Part shown: positions 1 through 5,384 of the stretch, one piece after another
Position numbering within the stretch: the first letter of the stretch is position 1
Layout of the letters: each line of letters opens with the position of its first letter
DNA from: JALOAT01 sp041677345
Lineage (GTDB): Bacteria > Pseudomonadota > Gammaproteobacteria > Thiohalomonadales > Thiohalomonadaceae
Direction of reading: 5' to 3'
Length of the DNA stretch: 6,308 nucleotides
Assembly (NCBI GenBank): GCA_041677345.1
Contig: JBAYQE010000120.1
Location: forward strand, 1-6,308
Made by a program: the position numbers and the translations under genes
Notes under the pieces: model-generated
Told to the model about the DNA's origin: nothing
Seen by the model: the letters and a program-made list of their open reading frames with translations, nothing else
Database searches by the model: none

Positions 1-48
1 CTTGTCGGGCAGGTAGCCACCGGTGCCGATGATGCGCGAATATTTCAA
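1..48 (-). CDS. fabH: FabH, beta-ketoacyl-ACP synthase III (N-terminal 16 codons only; gene runs off the left edge)
   Basis: FabH condenses acetyl-CoA with malonyl-ACP to start type II fatty-acid synthesis in the cytoplasm. Only the first 16 codons are visible, reading (M)KYSRIIGTGGYLPDK, which is the characteristic FabH opening (E. coli FabH begins similarly, with a ..IIGTGSYLP.. core). The catalytic Cys-His-Asn triad lies outside the window. The best start is TTG at 48-46. It overlaps the plsX stop TGA (47-45) by two bases, and no ATG or GTG lies nearby in frame. A good ribosome binding site, GAGAGG (complement of 57-62), stands 8 bases upstream inside the end of plsX. The gene is therefore co-transcribed and probably translationally coupled with plsX. 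The rare TTG start may lower its initiation rate. The product call is firm despite the short fragment, because sequence and neighbourhood agree. Confidence 0.9.
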   Translation of the reverse strand, partial: MKYSRIIGTGGYLPDK

Positions 49-1073
49 ACCGCGTGCCTCTCTTGCAGTAGCGTCCCGAGCTGCTCGTTGATGCGCTCCG
101 GGACGTTCTTCCTGGTTTCTATCACCGCTTCCTTGATGGCCTGGCTGAAGGCGAAGGCGTCGGCGCCACCGTGGCTCTTGATGACGATGCCACGCAGTCC
201 CACCAGACTCGCGCCGTTGTAGACACGCGGATCGATGCGAGCGCGGAAAGCCTTGAGCACAGGCAGGGCGATGAGACCGGCCAGGCGCGTGAGCAGATTG
301 CGCTTGAACTCAGCCTTCATGTAGTGACTGATCATCTTGGCCACGCCTTCGCTGGTCTTCAGCGCGACGTTGCCGACAAAGCCGTCGCAGACCACCACGT
401 CGACAGTGCCTTTGTAGATGTCGTCACCTTCCACGAAGCCCACGTAGTTGAGCTTGCTCGCAGACAACAGGCGGGCCGCCTCCTTTACCTGCTCGTTACC
501 CTTTATCTCCTCTTCGCCCACATTGAGCAGGCCGACCGTGGGCCGCTCCATGTTTTCGACGGCACTGCACAGCACCGACCCCATGACGGCGAACTCGTAC
601 AGGTTGGCGGCACCTGAATCCACATTGGCGCCGAGATCCAGCACGTAGGAATGGCCGCGGATGGTGGGCAGCGCAGTGATGATGGCAGGGCGATCGATGC
701 CCGGCAGGGTCTTGAGTACGAACCGCGCCGTGGCCATGAGCGCGCCGGTATTGCCGGCGCTGACGCAGGCCTTGGCCACGCCTTCCTTCACCAGGTTGAT
801 GGCCACACGCATGGACGAGTCCTTTTTGCCGCGCAGCGCCTGGGAAGGCGGTTCATCCATGCCCACCACTTGCGAGGCATGGTGAATGGACAGGCGCTCG
901 TCAAGCCGCATGCCGTGCCTGGCGAGTTCATCCATGAGTACTTTCTGGTCGCCGACCAGAATGATTTTGATCCGGGGGTGTTCGGATAGTGCACGCTTCG
1001 CCGCAGGAATGACCACACCGGGGCCGTGGTCACCCCCCATGGCATCGAGCGCAATAGGAGTCAGGGATGTCAT
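45..1073 (-). CDS. plsX: PlsX, phosphate acyltransferase (acyl-ACP:phosphate transacylase)
   Basis: PlsX converts acyl-ACP plus phosphate to acyl-phosphate, the acyl donor for PlsY in phospholipid synthesis; it is a peripheral membrane enzyme. The 342-residue product matches family size. Recognisable blocks are the N-terminal IALDAMGGDHGP (7-18), KKDSSMRVA (83-91), VSAGNTGALM (104-113), DLGANVD (146-152), GLLNVGEEEIKGN (181-193), VVVCDGFVGNVALKTSEG (226-243) and YNGASLVGLRGIVIKSHGGAD (285-305, split by family-conserved glycines). I start it at ATG 1073-1071, because conservation begins at MTSLTPIALDAMGGD; an in-frame GTG at 1115 would only add non-conserved residues. The upstream GAAGG is only two bases from this ATG, so the ribosome binding site is poor. 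An in-frame GTG at 1082-1080 is a possible alternative. It lies downstream of rpmF after a hairpin-bearing gap, and its stop overlaps the fabH start. Confidence 0.96.
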   Translation of the reverse strand: MTSLTPIALDAMGGDHGPGVVIPAAKRALSEHPRIKIILVGDQKVLMDELARHGMRLDERLSIHHASQVVGMDEPPSQALRGKKDSSMRVAINLVKEGVAKACVSAGNTGALMATARFVLKTLPGIDRPAIITALPTIRGHSYVLDLGANVDSGAANLYEFAVMGSVLCSAVENMERPTVGLLNVGEEEIKGNEQVKEAARLLSASKLNYVGFVEGDDIYKGTVDVVVCDGFVGNVALKTSEGVAKMISHYMKAEFKRNLLTRLAGLIALPVLKAFRARIDPRVYNGASLVGLRGIVIKSHGGADAFAFSQAIKEAVIETRKNVPERINEQLGTLLQERHAV

Positions 1074-1128
1074 GGCCTTCACCGAGCTCTGGGCGCCGTT
1101 CTGGCCTGTCCGCACGTGGAGCCAACAA

Positions 1129-1164
1129 ACAACGGGCCGGCACCTGCATGGTCCGGCCCGTTGT
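1129..1164 (-). terminator. Strong hairpin between rpmF and plsX, probable partial terminator/attenuator
   Basis: Positions 1129-1140 (ACAACGGGCCGG) and 1153-1164 (CCGGCCCGTTGT) form a perfect 12-bp stem. Inside it, 1142-1144 and 1150-1152 (ACC/GGT) add three pairs around a 5-base loop. Read on the minus strand, which is the transcribed direction here, the G+C-rich stem runs into TTGTTTGTTGG. That is a U-rich but interrupted tail, so it would be a leaky intrinsic terminator. On the plus strand no T-run follows. A second small hairpin, 1180-1184 with 1189-1193 (GCCGT/ACGGC), which on the minus-strand RNA has a GUAA loop, lies nearer the rpmF stop. Inference: these elements either reduce readthrough from the highly expressed rpmF into plsX/fabH or protect the upstream mRNA from 3' decay. 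No clear promoter was found between the hairpin and plsX. Confidence 0.6.
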
Positions 1165-1217
1165 CTGAACCCACGGGCAGCCGTTTACACGGCCTTCCGG
1201 GAGCAGTGGTCAGATGC

Positions 1218-1397
1218 TTACTCGCCCTTGCTGGCCAGGACCTTGCGGCCCCGATAGAAGCCATCCGGGCTCACATGATGGCGAAGATGGGTCTCGCCCG
1301 TGGTGGATTCGGTGGAGAGCGCACGCGCCGTGAGGGCGTCGTGGGAGCGACGCATGCCACGCTTGGACGGCGTCTTGCGGTTCTGCTGTACGGCCAT
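1218..1397 (-). CDS. rpmF: 50S ribosomal protein L32 (bL32)
   Basis: This 59-residue basic protein is a structural component of the large ribosomal subunit. It begins MAVQQNRKTPSKRGMRRSHD and contains HLRHH (38-42) and DGFYRGRKV (45-53), nearly matching E. coli L32 (57 residues). It has no cysteines, so it is the zinc-free form normal in gammaproteobacteria rather than the zinc-ribbon form. ATG 1397-1395 is preceded by GAGGAA (complement of 1403-1408) with 5 bases between; that site lies inside the last codons of yceD. Only two bases (1398-1399) separate the yceD stop from this start, so the two are co-transcribed and probably coupled. Downstream is the 144-bp gap with the hairpin before plsX. 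Confidence 0.97.
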   Translation of the reverse strand: MAVQQNRKTPSKRGMRRSHDALTARALSTESTTGETHLRHHVSPDGFYRGRKVLASKGE

Positions 1398-1399
1398 TG

Positions 1400-1927
1400 C
1401 TATTCCTCGTCAGGTACTTTCTTTGTTTTCAAAACCTTGAGAGCCACGAACGGGTTTTCCCGCCGCTCCTCTTCAACGTGTTCGTCTCCGCCCTTGCCGG
1501 CGGGGCACTGCCCTTCCGGGTGCTTCGGCACGATGGACAGCGATAATATCAATTCATCCTCTACGATGTCGCGGAGGAAAACAGGCTCTTCACCCACCAC
1601 TAGCGGTTCATAGTGGTCCGGCAGCCGCTCGGCCAGTGACGCGTGGGGCACCACCCCCAGCGCGAACGTCGTGTGCAGCGGGAGCACGAAGCTCTCGAGG
1701 CAACGTTGGCACTGGATGTTCACCTCGGCGTCCAGGGAGCCGCGCAGGTAACGAATACCTTCCTCGTCCACCCCACAGGTGATGTCGACGCGTACACTGC
1801 CGCTGTCGTCCGTGAGCATGGACACGAGCCGCGGCAGGGCAGCGATGGATAACTCGCCCTCGAGCACGCGCCGTGCTTCCGCCAGGCGGACCGGATCGAT
1901 TCTGTCGGGCAAGCGGTCGTCTGACAT
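1400..1927 (-). CDS. yceD: YceD, DUF177 family large ribosomal RNA subunit accumulation protein
   Basis: This is the 175-residue homologue of E. coli YceD (173 aa), a family tied to 23S rRNA accumulation and ribosome biogenesis; its exact biochemical role is not established. Visible hallmarks are LPDRIDPVR near the N-terminus (6-14), the paired cysteines in IQCQRCLESF (C73, C76), VEDELILSLSIVPKH (122-136) and the C-terminal ENPFVALKVLK (157-167). C141 in GQCPAGKGG follows the acidic/His-containing stretch that is also variable in relatives. The start at ATG 1927-1925 gives exactly the same spacing to the LP..DPVR motif as E. coli YceD. Extending the frame upstream to 2131 adds only non-conserved sequence. 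No Shine-Dalgarno precedes this ATG, which fits the near-leaderless promoter described separately. It is the first gene of the yceD-rpmF-plsX-fabH unit. Confidence 0.94.
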   Translation of the reverse strand: MSDDRLPDRIDPVRLAEARRVLEGELSIAALPRLVSMLTDDSGSVRVDITCGVDEEGIRYLRGSLDAEVNIQCQRCLESFVLPLHTTFALGVVPHASLAERLPDHYEPLVVGEEPVFLRDIVEDELILSLSIVPKHPEGQCPAGKGGDEHVEEERRENPFVALKVLKTKKVPDEE

Positions 1928-1936
1928 AACCGGTTC

Positions 1937-1965
1937 ATGATACGCACGGGCCTGATTGGTGTCAA
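1937..1965 (-). promoter_or_regulatory. Near-consensus sigma-70 promoter for yceD-rpmF-plsX-fabH
   Basis: On the minus strand a perfect -35 TTGACA (complement of 1960-1965) is followed after exactly 17 bases by TATCAT (complement of 1937-1942), five of six matches to the -10 consensus. Only nine bases (1928-1936) lie between the -10 box and the yceD ATG. Transcription should therefore begin at about 1930-1927, giving a 5' leader of roughly 0-3 bases. This is one of the strongest promoter matches in the window, as expected for a ribosomal-protein operon. The start position is inferred from usual spacing, not measured. Confidence 0.75.
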
Positions 1966-2005
1966 AATACCGGGTCACAAATCGTCTGAAATGTGGTCTT
2001 CCGGG

Positions 2006-2035
2006 TTGACACTGGAGGGCATTTCCGTGGATAGT
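2006..2035 (+). promoter_or_regulatory. Candidate sigma-70 promoter for pycA-pycB-yceF
   Basis: A perfect TTGACA at 2006-2011 is followed after 18 bases by GATAGT (2030-2035), four of six matches to TATAAT. Predicted initiation is near 2042, giving a leader of about 70 bases before the pycA GTG. That leader would begin at the terminator-like hairpin of 2045-2069. If this is the true promoter, the possible leader ORF at 2027-2056 and the competing arm at 2035-2040 would not be transcribed; if those are real, a further upstream promoter is needed. I see no convincing one in 1928-2005. The -35 is excellent and the -10 mediocre, so the call is moderate. Confidence 0.45.
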
Positions 2036-2056
2036 CGCCGCGGCGGCGATGGGTGA
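2027..2056 (+). CDS. Possible 9-codon leader ORF upstream of pycA
   Basis: GTG at 2027 is preceded by GGAGGG (2014-2019) with a 7-base gap, the best Shine-Dalgarno in the non-coding part of the window. It opens a frame reading (M)DSRRGGDG and stopping at TGA 2054-2056. The stop falls inside the loop side of the terminator-like hairpin at 2045-2069, so a ribosome here would cover the hairpin's left arm. That is the geometry expected of translation-controlled attenuation. Against it: the peptide is very short, there is no obvious run of one regulatory amino acid, and the candidate promoter at 2006-2035 would start transcription downstream of this ribosome binding site. No function is claimed. 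Confidence 0.2.
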   Translation: MDSRRGGDG

Positions 2057-2078
2057 CATACCCTTCGCTTTTTTTATT
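2045..2078 (+). terminator. Terminator-like hairpin with T7 tract in the pycA leader (candidate attenuator)
   Basis: Positions 2046-2049 (GCGA) pair with 2065-2068 (TCGC). After a single T:T mismatch, 2051-2054 (GGGT) pair with 2060-2063 (ACCC), closing a 5-base loop; 2045/2069 can add a G:U pair. The stem is followed immediately by seven Ts (2069-2075), then ATT, the layout of an intrinsic terminator on the plus strand. No gene ends upstream on this strand, so the element would act in the 5' leader of pycA, before its ribosome binding site at 2099-2103. An alternative 6-bp hairpin, TCGCCG (2035-2040) with CGGCGA (2044-2049), uses the same GCGA bases and so could act as an antiterminator. The stem is modest (8 Watson-Crick pairs with a mismatch); function is inference. 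Confidence 0.5.
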
Positions 2079-2098
2079 GGTTTCTCACAACGGCGCTC

Positions 2099-2103
2099 AG
2101 GAA
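2099..2103 (+). promoter_or_regulatory. Ribosome binding site that fixes the pycA GTG start
   Basis: AGGAA lies 8 bases before GTG 2112. It supports the GTG over the in-frame ATG at 2049, whose codon lies inside the hairpin and whose extra 21 residues have no counterpart in biotin carboxylases. Confidence 0.8.
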
Positions 2104-2111
2104 TTCCTTGC

Positions 2112-3530
2112 GTGATCAAGAAAATCCTCATCGCTAACCGCGGCGAAATCGCCGTTCGTATCGTACGTGCCTGCGCGGAAATGGGTATCCGTTCCGTCGC
2201 TGTGTACGCCGAGGCGGATCGCCACGCGCTGCATGTGAAAAAGGCCGACGAGGCCTATAGCGTGGGGCCGGACACGGTCGCCGGTTATCTCAACGCTCAT
2301 CGCCTGGTCAACCTTGCGGTCGCCACCGGCTGTGACGCCCTGCATCCTGGCTACGGCTTCCTGTCGGAGAATGCCGAGCTGGCCGAGATCTGTCGTCGGC
2401 GCGGCATCCGGTTCATCGGGCCCACCCCGGAGGTTATTCGGCGCATGGGCGACAAGACCGCCGCACGTCAGGCCATGATGGCCGCGGGTGTGCCCGTGAC
2501 ACCGGGCAGCGACGGCAATGTGGCGGATCTCGAGGAAGCACTGAGCGTGGCGGAGCGCCTCGGTTATCCGGTCATGCTCAAGGCCACCTCCGGCGGCGGT
2601 GGGCGCGGCATCCGCCGTTGCGCCAGCGCCGACGAACTCTCCAAGAACTACGAGCGCGTCATCTCCGAGGCCACCAAGGCCTTCGGCAGCGCCGAGGTCT
2701 TCCTGGAGAAGTGCATCGACAATCCGCGCCACATCGAGGTACAGATCCTTGCCGATCATCACGGCAACGTGATCCACCTGTACGAGCGCGATTGCTCCAT
2801 CCAGCGCCGTCACCAGAAACTCATCGAAATCGCCCCGTCACCCCAGCTTACGCCGGAGCAGCGCGAATACGTGGGCAAGCTCGGCGTGATGGCGGCGCAG
2901 ACGGTCGGCTATCGCAACGCAGGCACGGTCGAGTTCCTGCTTGATGACGACGATAACTTCTATTTCATGGAGATGAACACGCGCCTGCAGGTGGAACACC
3001 CCATCACTGAGGAGATCACCGGCGTGGACATCGTCCAGGAGCAGATCCGCATCGCCGGTGACCTGCCGCTGCGCTACACCCAGGCCGACATCCAGCCGCG
3101 CGGTTTCGCCATGGAGTTCCGCATCAACGCGGAAGACCCGAAGAACGGCTTTTTGCCCAGCTTCGGCAAGATCACCCGTTATTTCGCCCCGGGTGGTCCC
3201 GGCGTGCGTATGGATGGTGCCATCTACACAGGCTATGAAATCCCGCCCTATTACGACTCCATGTGCGCGAAACTCATCGTGTGGGCGCTGGATTGGGAGG
3301 CGTTGCTCGCGCGCGCCGAGCGCTCATTGCGCGACATCGGCGTATACGGTGTGAAAACCACCATGCCTTATCACCGTGAGATCCTGCGTTCGCCCGAATT
3401 CCGCTCCGGCAAGTTCAACACGGGTTTCGTGGAGGCTCATCCGGAGTTGACGGCTTATTCCGTGCGACGACCGCCCCGTGAGCTTGCTGCTGCCATGGCC
3501 GCGGCGCTTGCCGCATCCATGGGCTTCTGA
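2112..3530 (+). CDS. pycA: PycA, biotin carboxylase subunit of two-subunit pyruvate carboxylase
   Basis: This cytoplasmic ATP-grasp enzyme uses ATP and bicarbonate to carboxylate the biotin carried on PycB. The 472-residue product opens with KKILIANRGEIAVRI (3-17), the biotin carboxylase N-domain signature. It continues with HPGYGFLSEN (78-87), the ATP-grasp glycine loop KATSGGGGRGIR (157-168), PRHIEVQILAD (205-215), RRHQK (232-236), the metal/active-site run MEMNTRLQVEHPITE (286-300; E287, N289, R291, E295) and FRINAED (336-342, R337). Residues after about 445 form a short Ala-rich tail absent from E. coli AccC (449 aa) but usual in Pseudomonas-type PycA. GTG is chosen as start because family homology begins there and AGGAA precedes it. 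pycB follows 33 bp downstream. AccC of acetyl-CoA carboxylase is the nearest alternative, but pairing with a carboxyltransferase-biotin subunit favours PycA. Key residues all appear intact. Confidence 0.92.
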   Translation: MIKKILIANRGEIAVRIVRACAEMGIRSVAVYAEADRHALHVKKADEAYSVGPDTVAGYLNAHRLVNLAVATGCDALHPGYGFLSENAELAEICRRRGIRFIGPTPEVIRRMGDKTAARQAMMAAGVPVTPGSDGNVADLEEALSVAERLGYPVMLKATSGGGGRGIRRCASADELSKNYERVISEATKAFGSAEVFLEKCIDNPRHIEVQILADHHGNVIHLYERDCSIQRRHQKLIEIAPSPQLTPEQREYVGKLGVMAAQTVGYRNAGTVEFLLDDDDNFYFMEMNTRLQVEHPITEEITGVDIVQEQIRIAGDLPLRYTQADIQPRGFAMEFRINAEDPKNGFLPSFGKITRYFAPGGPGVRMDGAIYTGYEIPPYYDSMCAKLIVWALDWEALLARAERSLRDIGVYGVKTTMPYHREILRSPEFRSGKFNTGFVEAHPELTAYSVRRPPRELAAAMAAALAASMGF

Positions 3531-3563
3531 CATTCCCACTGTTTTCCGGCCAAGGTAATCGAC

Positions 3564-5384
3564 ATGCCCAAAGTCCTGATCACCGAAACGGTGCTGCGTG
3601 ACGCGCACCAGTCCCTGATCGCCACGCGTATGCGTACCGAGGACATGTTGCCCATTTGCGAACGCCTCGATCGCGTGGGCTTCTGGTCGCTCGAAATGTG
3701 GGGAGGCGCCACCTTCGACGCCTGCCTGCGCTTCCTGCGCGAAGATCCGTGGGATCGCCTGCGTGCGTTGCGCAAGGCACTGCCCAACACGCGCCTGCAG
3801 ATGCTGCTGCGCGGTCAGAACCTGCTGGGCTATCGCCACTACTCCGATGATGTGGTGCGTGCCTTCGTGCGCAAGGCGGCCGAGAACGGCATCGACGTCT
3901 TCCGCATCTTCGATGCGCTCAACGATACCCGCAACCTGCAGGTGGCCATCGAAAGCGTGAAGGAAGCCGGCAAGCATGCCCAGGGGGCCATCTCATATAC
4001 CACCAGTCCCGTCCACGGCATCGATCAGTTCGTCGCCATGTCGCGCGAACTGGAGGGCATGGGCTGCGACAGCATCTGCGTAAAGGACATGGCCGGCCTG
4101 CTCACGCCCATGGCCACGGCGGAACTGTTCAAAGCGCTGCGTGGGGCGGTGAAGGTGCCTCTGCACCTGCATACCCACGATACCGCCGGCCTTGCCGCCA
4201 TGTGCCATCTGAAGGCCATCGAGAACGGCTGCAGTCAGATCGACACCGCCATCTCCTCCATGGCAGGCGGCACCTCGCATCCGCCCTCCGAAAGCATGAT
4301 CGCGGCCCTGCGCGGCACCGAGTACGACACCGGGCTGGACCTGGAACTGCTCCAGGAAATCGGTTTCTACTTCCACGAGGTCCGCAAGAAATATCACCAG
4401 TTCGAGAGCGACTACACCGGTGTGGATACGCGTGTGCAGGTGAACCAGGTCCCTGGCGGCATGATCTCCAATCTCGCCAACCAGCTCCGTGAACAGGGTG
4501 CGCTGAAGAGCATGAACGAAGTGCTCGCCGAAGTGCCGCGCGTGCGCGAAGACCTGGGTTTCCCGCCGCTGGTCACGCCCACCTCACAGATCGTCGGCAC
4601 CCAGGCCGTACTCAACGTACTCACAGGCACACGCTACAAGAACATCACCAATGAGGTGAAATTCTATCTGCAGGGCCGCTATGGCAAGGCCCCCGGCCCC
4701 GTGAACGGCTTCGTGCGCCAGCAGGCCATCGGCACCGAGGAAGTCATCACGCGCCGCCCTGCTGACCTGTTGCCCGCGGAACTCGGCAATCTGCGCGAGC
4801 AGATCGGCGCCCTCGCCCATGACGAGGAAGACGTGCTCAGCTTCGCCATGTTCCCCGATGTGGCCCGCGAGTTTTTCGAACATCGCGCCGCCGGCACCCT
4901 CAAGCCCGAGCCGCTGGAACCGCTGCCGACCGAAGGTGGGCAGGTACGTGCCGTACCCACGGAATTCAATGTCACGCTGCATGGTGAGACCTATCACATC
5001 CAGTTGACGGGTGCGGGGCACAAGTCCCGCGACAAGCGCCCCTTCTACGTGACGGTGGATGGCATCCCCGAGGAGATCGACGTTGAAGTCCTGCAGGAGA
5101 TGTTCACCGAGAAGCAGGGCGAAGGTGCGGCCGCCGGCAATGGCAATGGCAAGCGGCCACGCGCCACCAAGCCCGGCCACGTGACCACCTCCATGCCGGG
5201 CACCATCGTGGATGTGCTGGTGCAGGTCGGTGCCACGGTGAACGCAGGCGATCCGGTGCTGGTGACCGAGGCCATGAAGATGGAATCGGAAGTCCAGGCC
5301 CCCACCTCCGGCAAGATCGTCGCGGTGCACGTGCAGAAGGGTGATCGCGTGACCCCTGACGAGGCGTTGGTCGAGATCGAATGA
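3564..5384 (+). CDS. pycB: PycB, carboxyltransferase-biotin carrier subunit of pyruvate carboxylase (OadA-like)
   Basis: PycB moves CO2 from its carboxybiotin to pyruvate, giving oxaloacetate for the TCA cycle and gluconeogenesis. The 606-residue product has three parts: an HMGL-like carboxyltransferase barrel (about 5-270), a conserved PYC/OADA domain (about 285-510) and a C-terminal biotinyl domain (about 538-606). Metal ligands predicted from the family are D13 (TVLRDAHQS), carbamylated K174 (VKDMAG) and H203/H205 (HLHTHD). MWGGATFD (45-52) and LLRGQNLLGY (81-90) are also diagnostic. The biotin site is K572 in EAMKM. A Gly/Ala/Asn linker (about 520-537) gives the arm flexibility. ATG 3564 has AAGG (3552-3555) 8 bases upstream. 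The domain order equals the alpha subunit of sodium-pumping oxaloacetate decarboxylase, but no oadB or oadG is adjacent and a biotin carboxylase gene is, so pyruvate carboxylase is preferred. Its stop overlaps the yceF start by ATGA. Confidence 0.92.
   Translation: MPKVLITETVLRDAHQSLIATRMRTEDMLPICERLDRVGFWSLEMWGGATFDACLRFLREDPWDRLRALRKALPNTRLQMLLRGQNLLGYRHYSDDVVRAFVRKAAENGIDVFRIFDALNDTRNLQVAIESVKEAGKHAQGAISYTTSPVHGIDQFVAMSRELEGMGCDSICVKDMAGLLTPMATAELFKALRGAVKVPLHLHTHDTAGLAAMCHLKAIENGCSQIDTAISSMAGGTSHPPSESMIAALRGTEYDTGLDLELLQEIGFYFHEVRKKYHQFESDYTGVDTRVQVNQVPGGMISNLANQLREQGALKSMNEVLAEVPRVREDLGFPPLVTPTSQIVGTQAVLNVLTGTRYKNITNEVKFYLQGRYGKAPGPVNGFVRQQAIGTEEVITRRPADLLPAELGNLREQIGALAHDEEDVLSFAMFPDVAREFFEHRAAGTLKPEPLEPLPTEGGQVRAVPTEFNVTLHGETYHIQLTGAGHKSRDKRPFYVTVDGIPEEIDVEVLQEMFTEKQGEGAAAGNGNGKRPRATKPGHVTTSMPGTIVDVLVQVGATVNAGDPVLVTEAMKMESEVQAPTSGKIVAVHVQKGDRVTPDEALVEIE

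Noticed and set aside
1074..1115. GTG start at 1115 for plsX
   Set aside because: The added 14 residues are not conserved in PlsX and no ribosome binding site precedes that GTG; it is kept only as a remote alternative along with GTG 1082.
2049..2111. In-frame ATG at 2049 extending pycA by 21 residues
   Set aside because: The extra residues have no family counterpart, the ATG lies in the terminator-like hairpin, and the GTG at 2112 has a well-spaced AGGAA and begins exactly at the conserved KKILIANRGEI motif.
1928..2131. Upstream extension of yceD by 68 codons
   Set aside because: It would cross the strong promoter and the divergent region; YceD homology starts at 1927 with spacing identical to E. 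coli.
2097..2813. Long open frames opposite or overlapping pycA, pycB, plsX and yceF (for example minus-strand 2097-2813, 3324-3977, 4584-5561, 5045-6001)
   Set aside because: These are shadow frames typical of GC-rich codon bias; their translations show no recognisable domains and the opposite strand encodes proteins with intact catalytic motifs throughout.
3564..5384. Sodium-pumping oxaloacetate decarboxylase alpha subunit
   Set aside because: No oadG or membrane oadB is adjacent, whereas a biotin carboxylase gene lies directly upstream, as in two-subunit pyruvate carboxylases.
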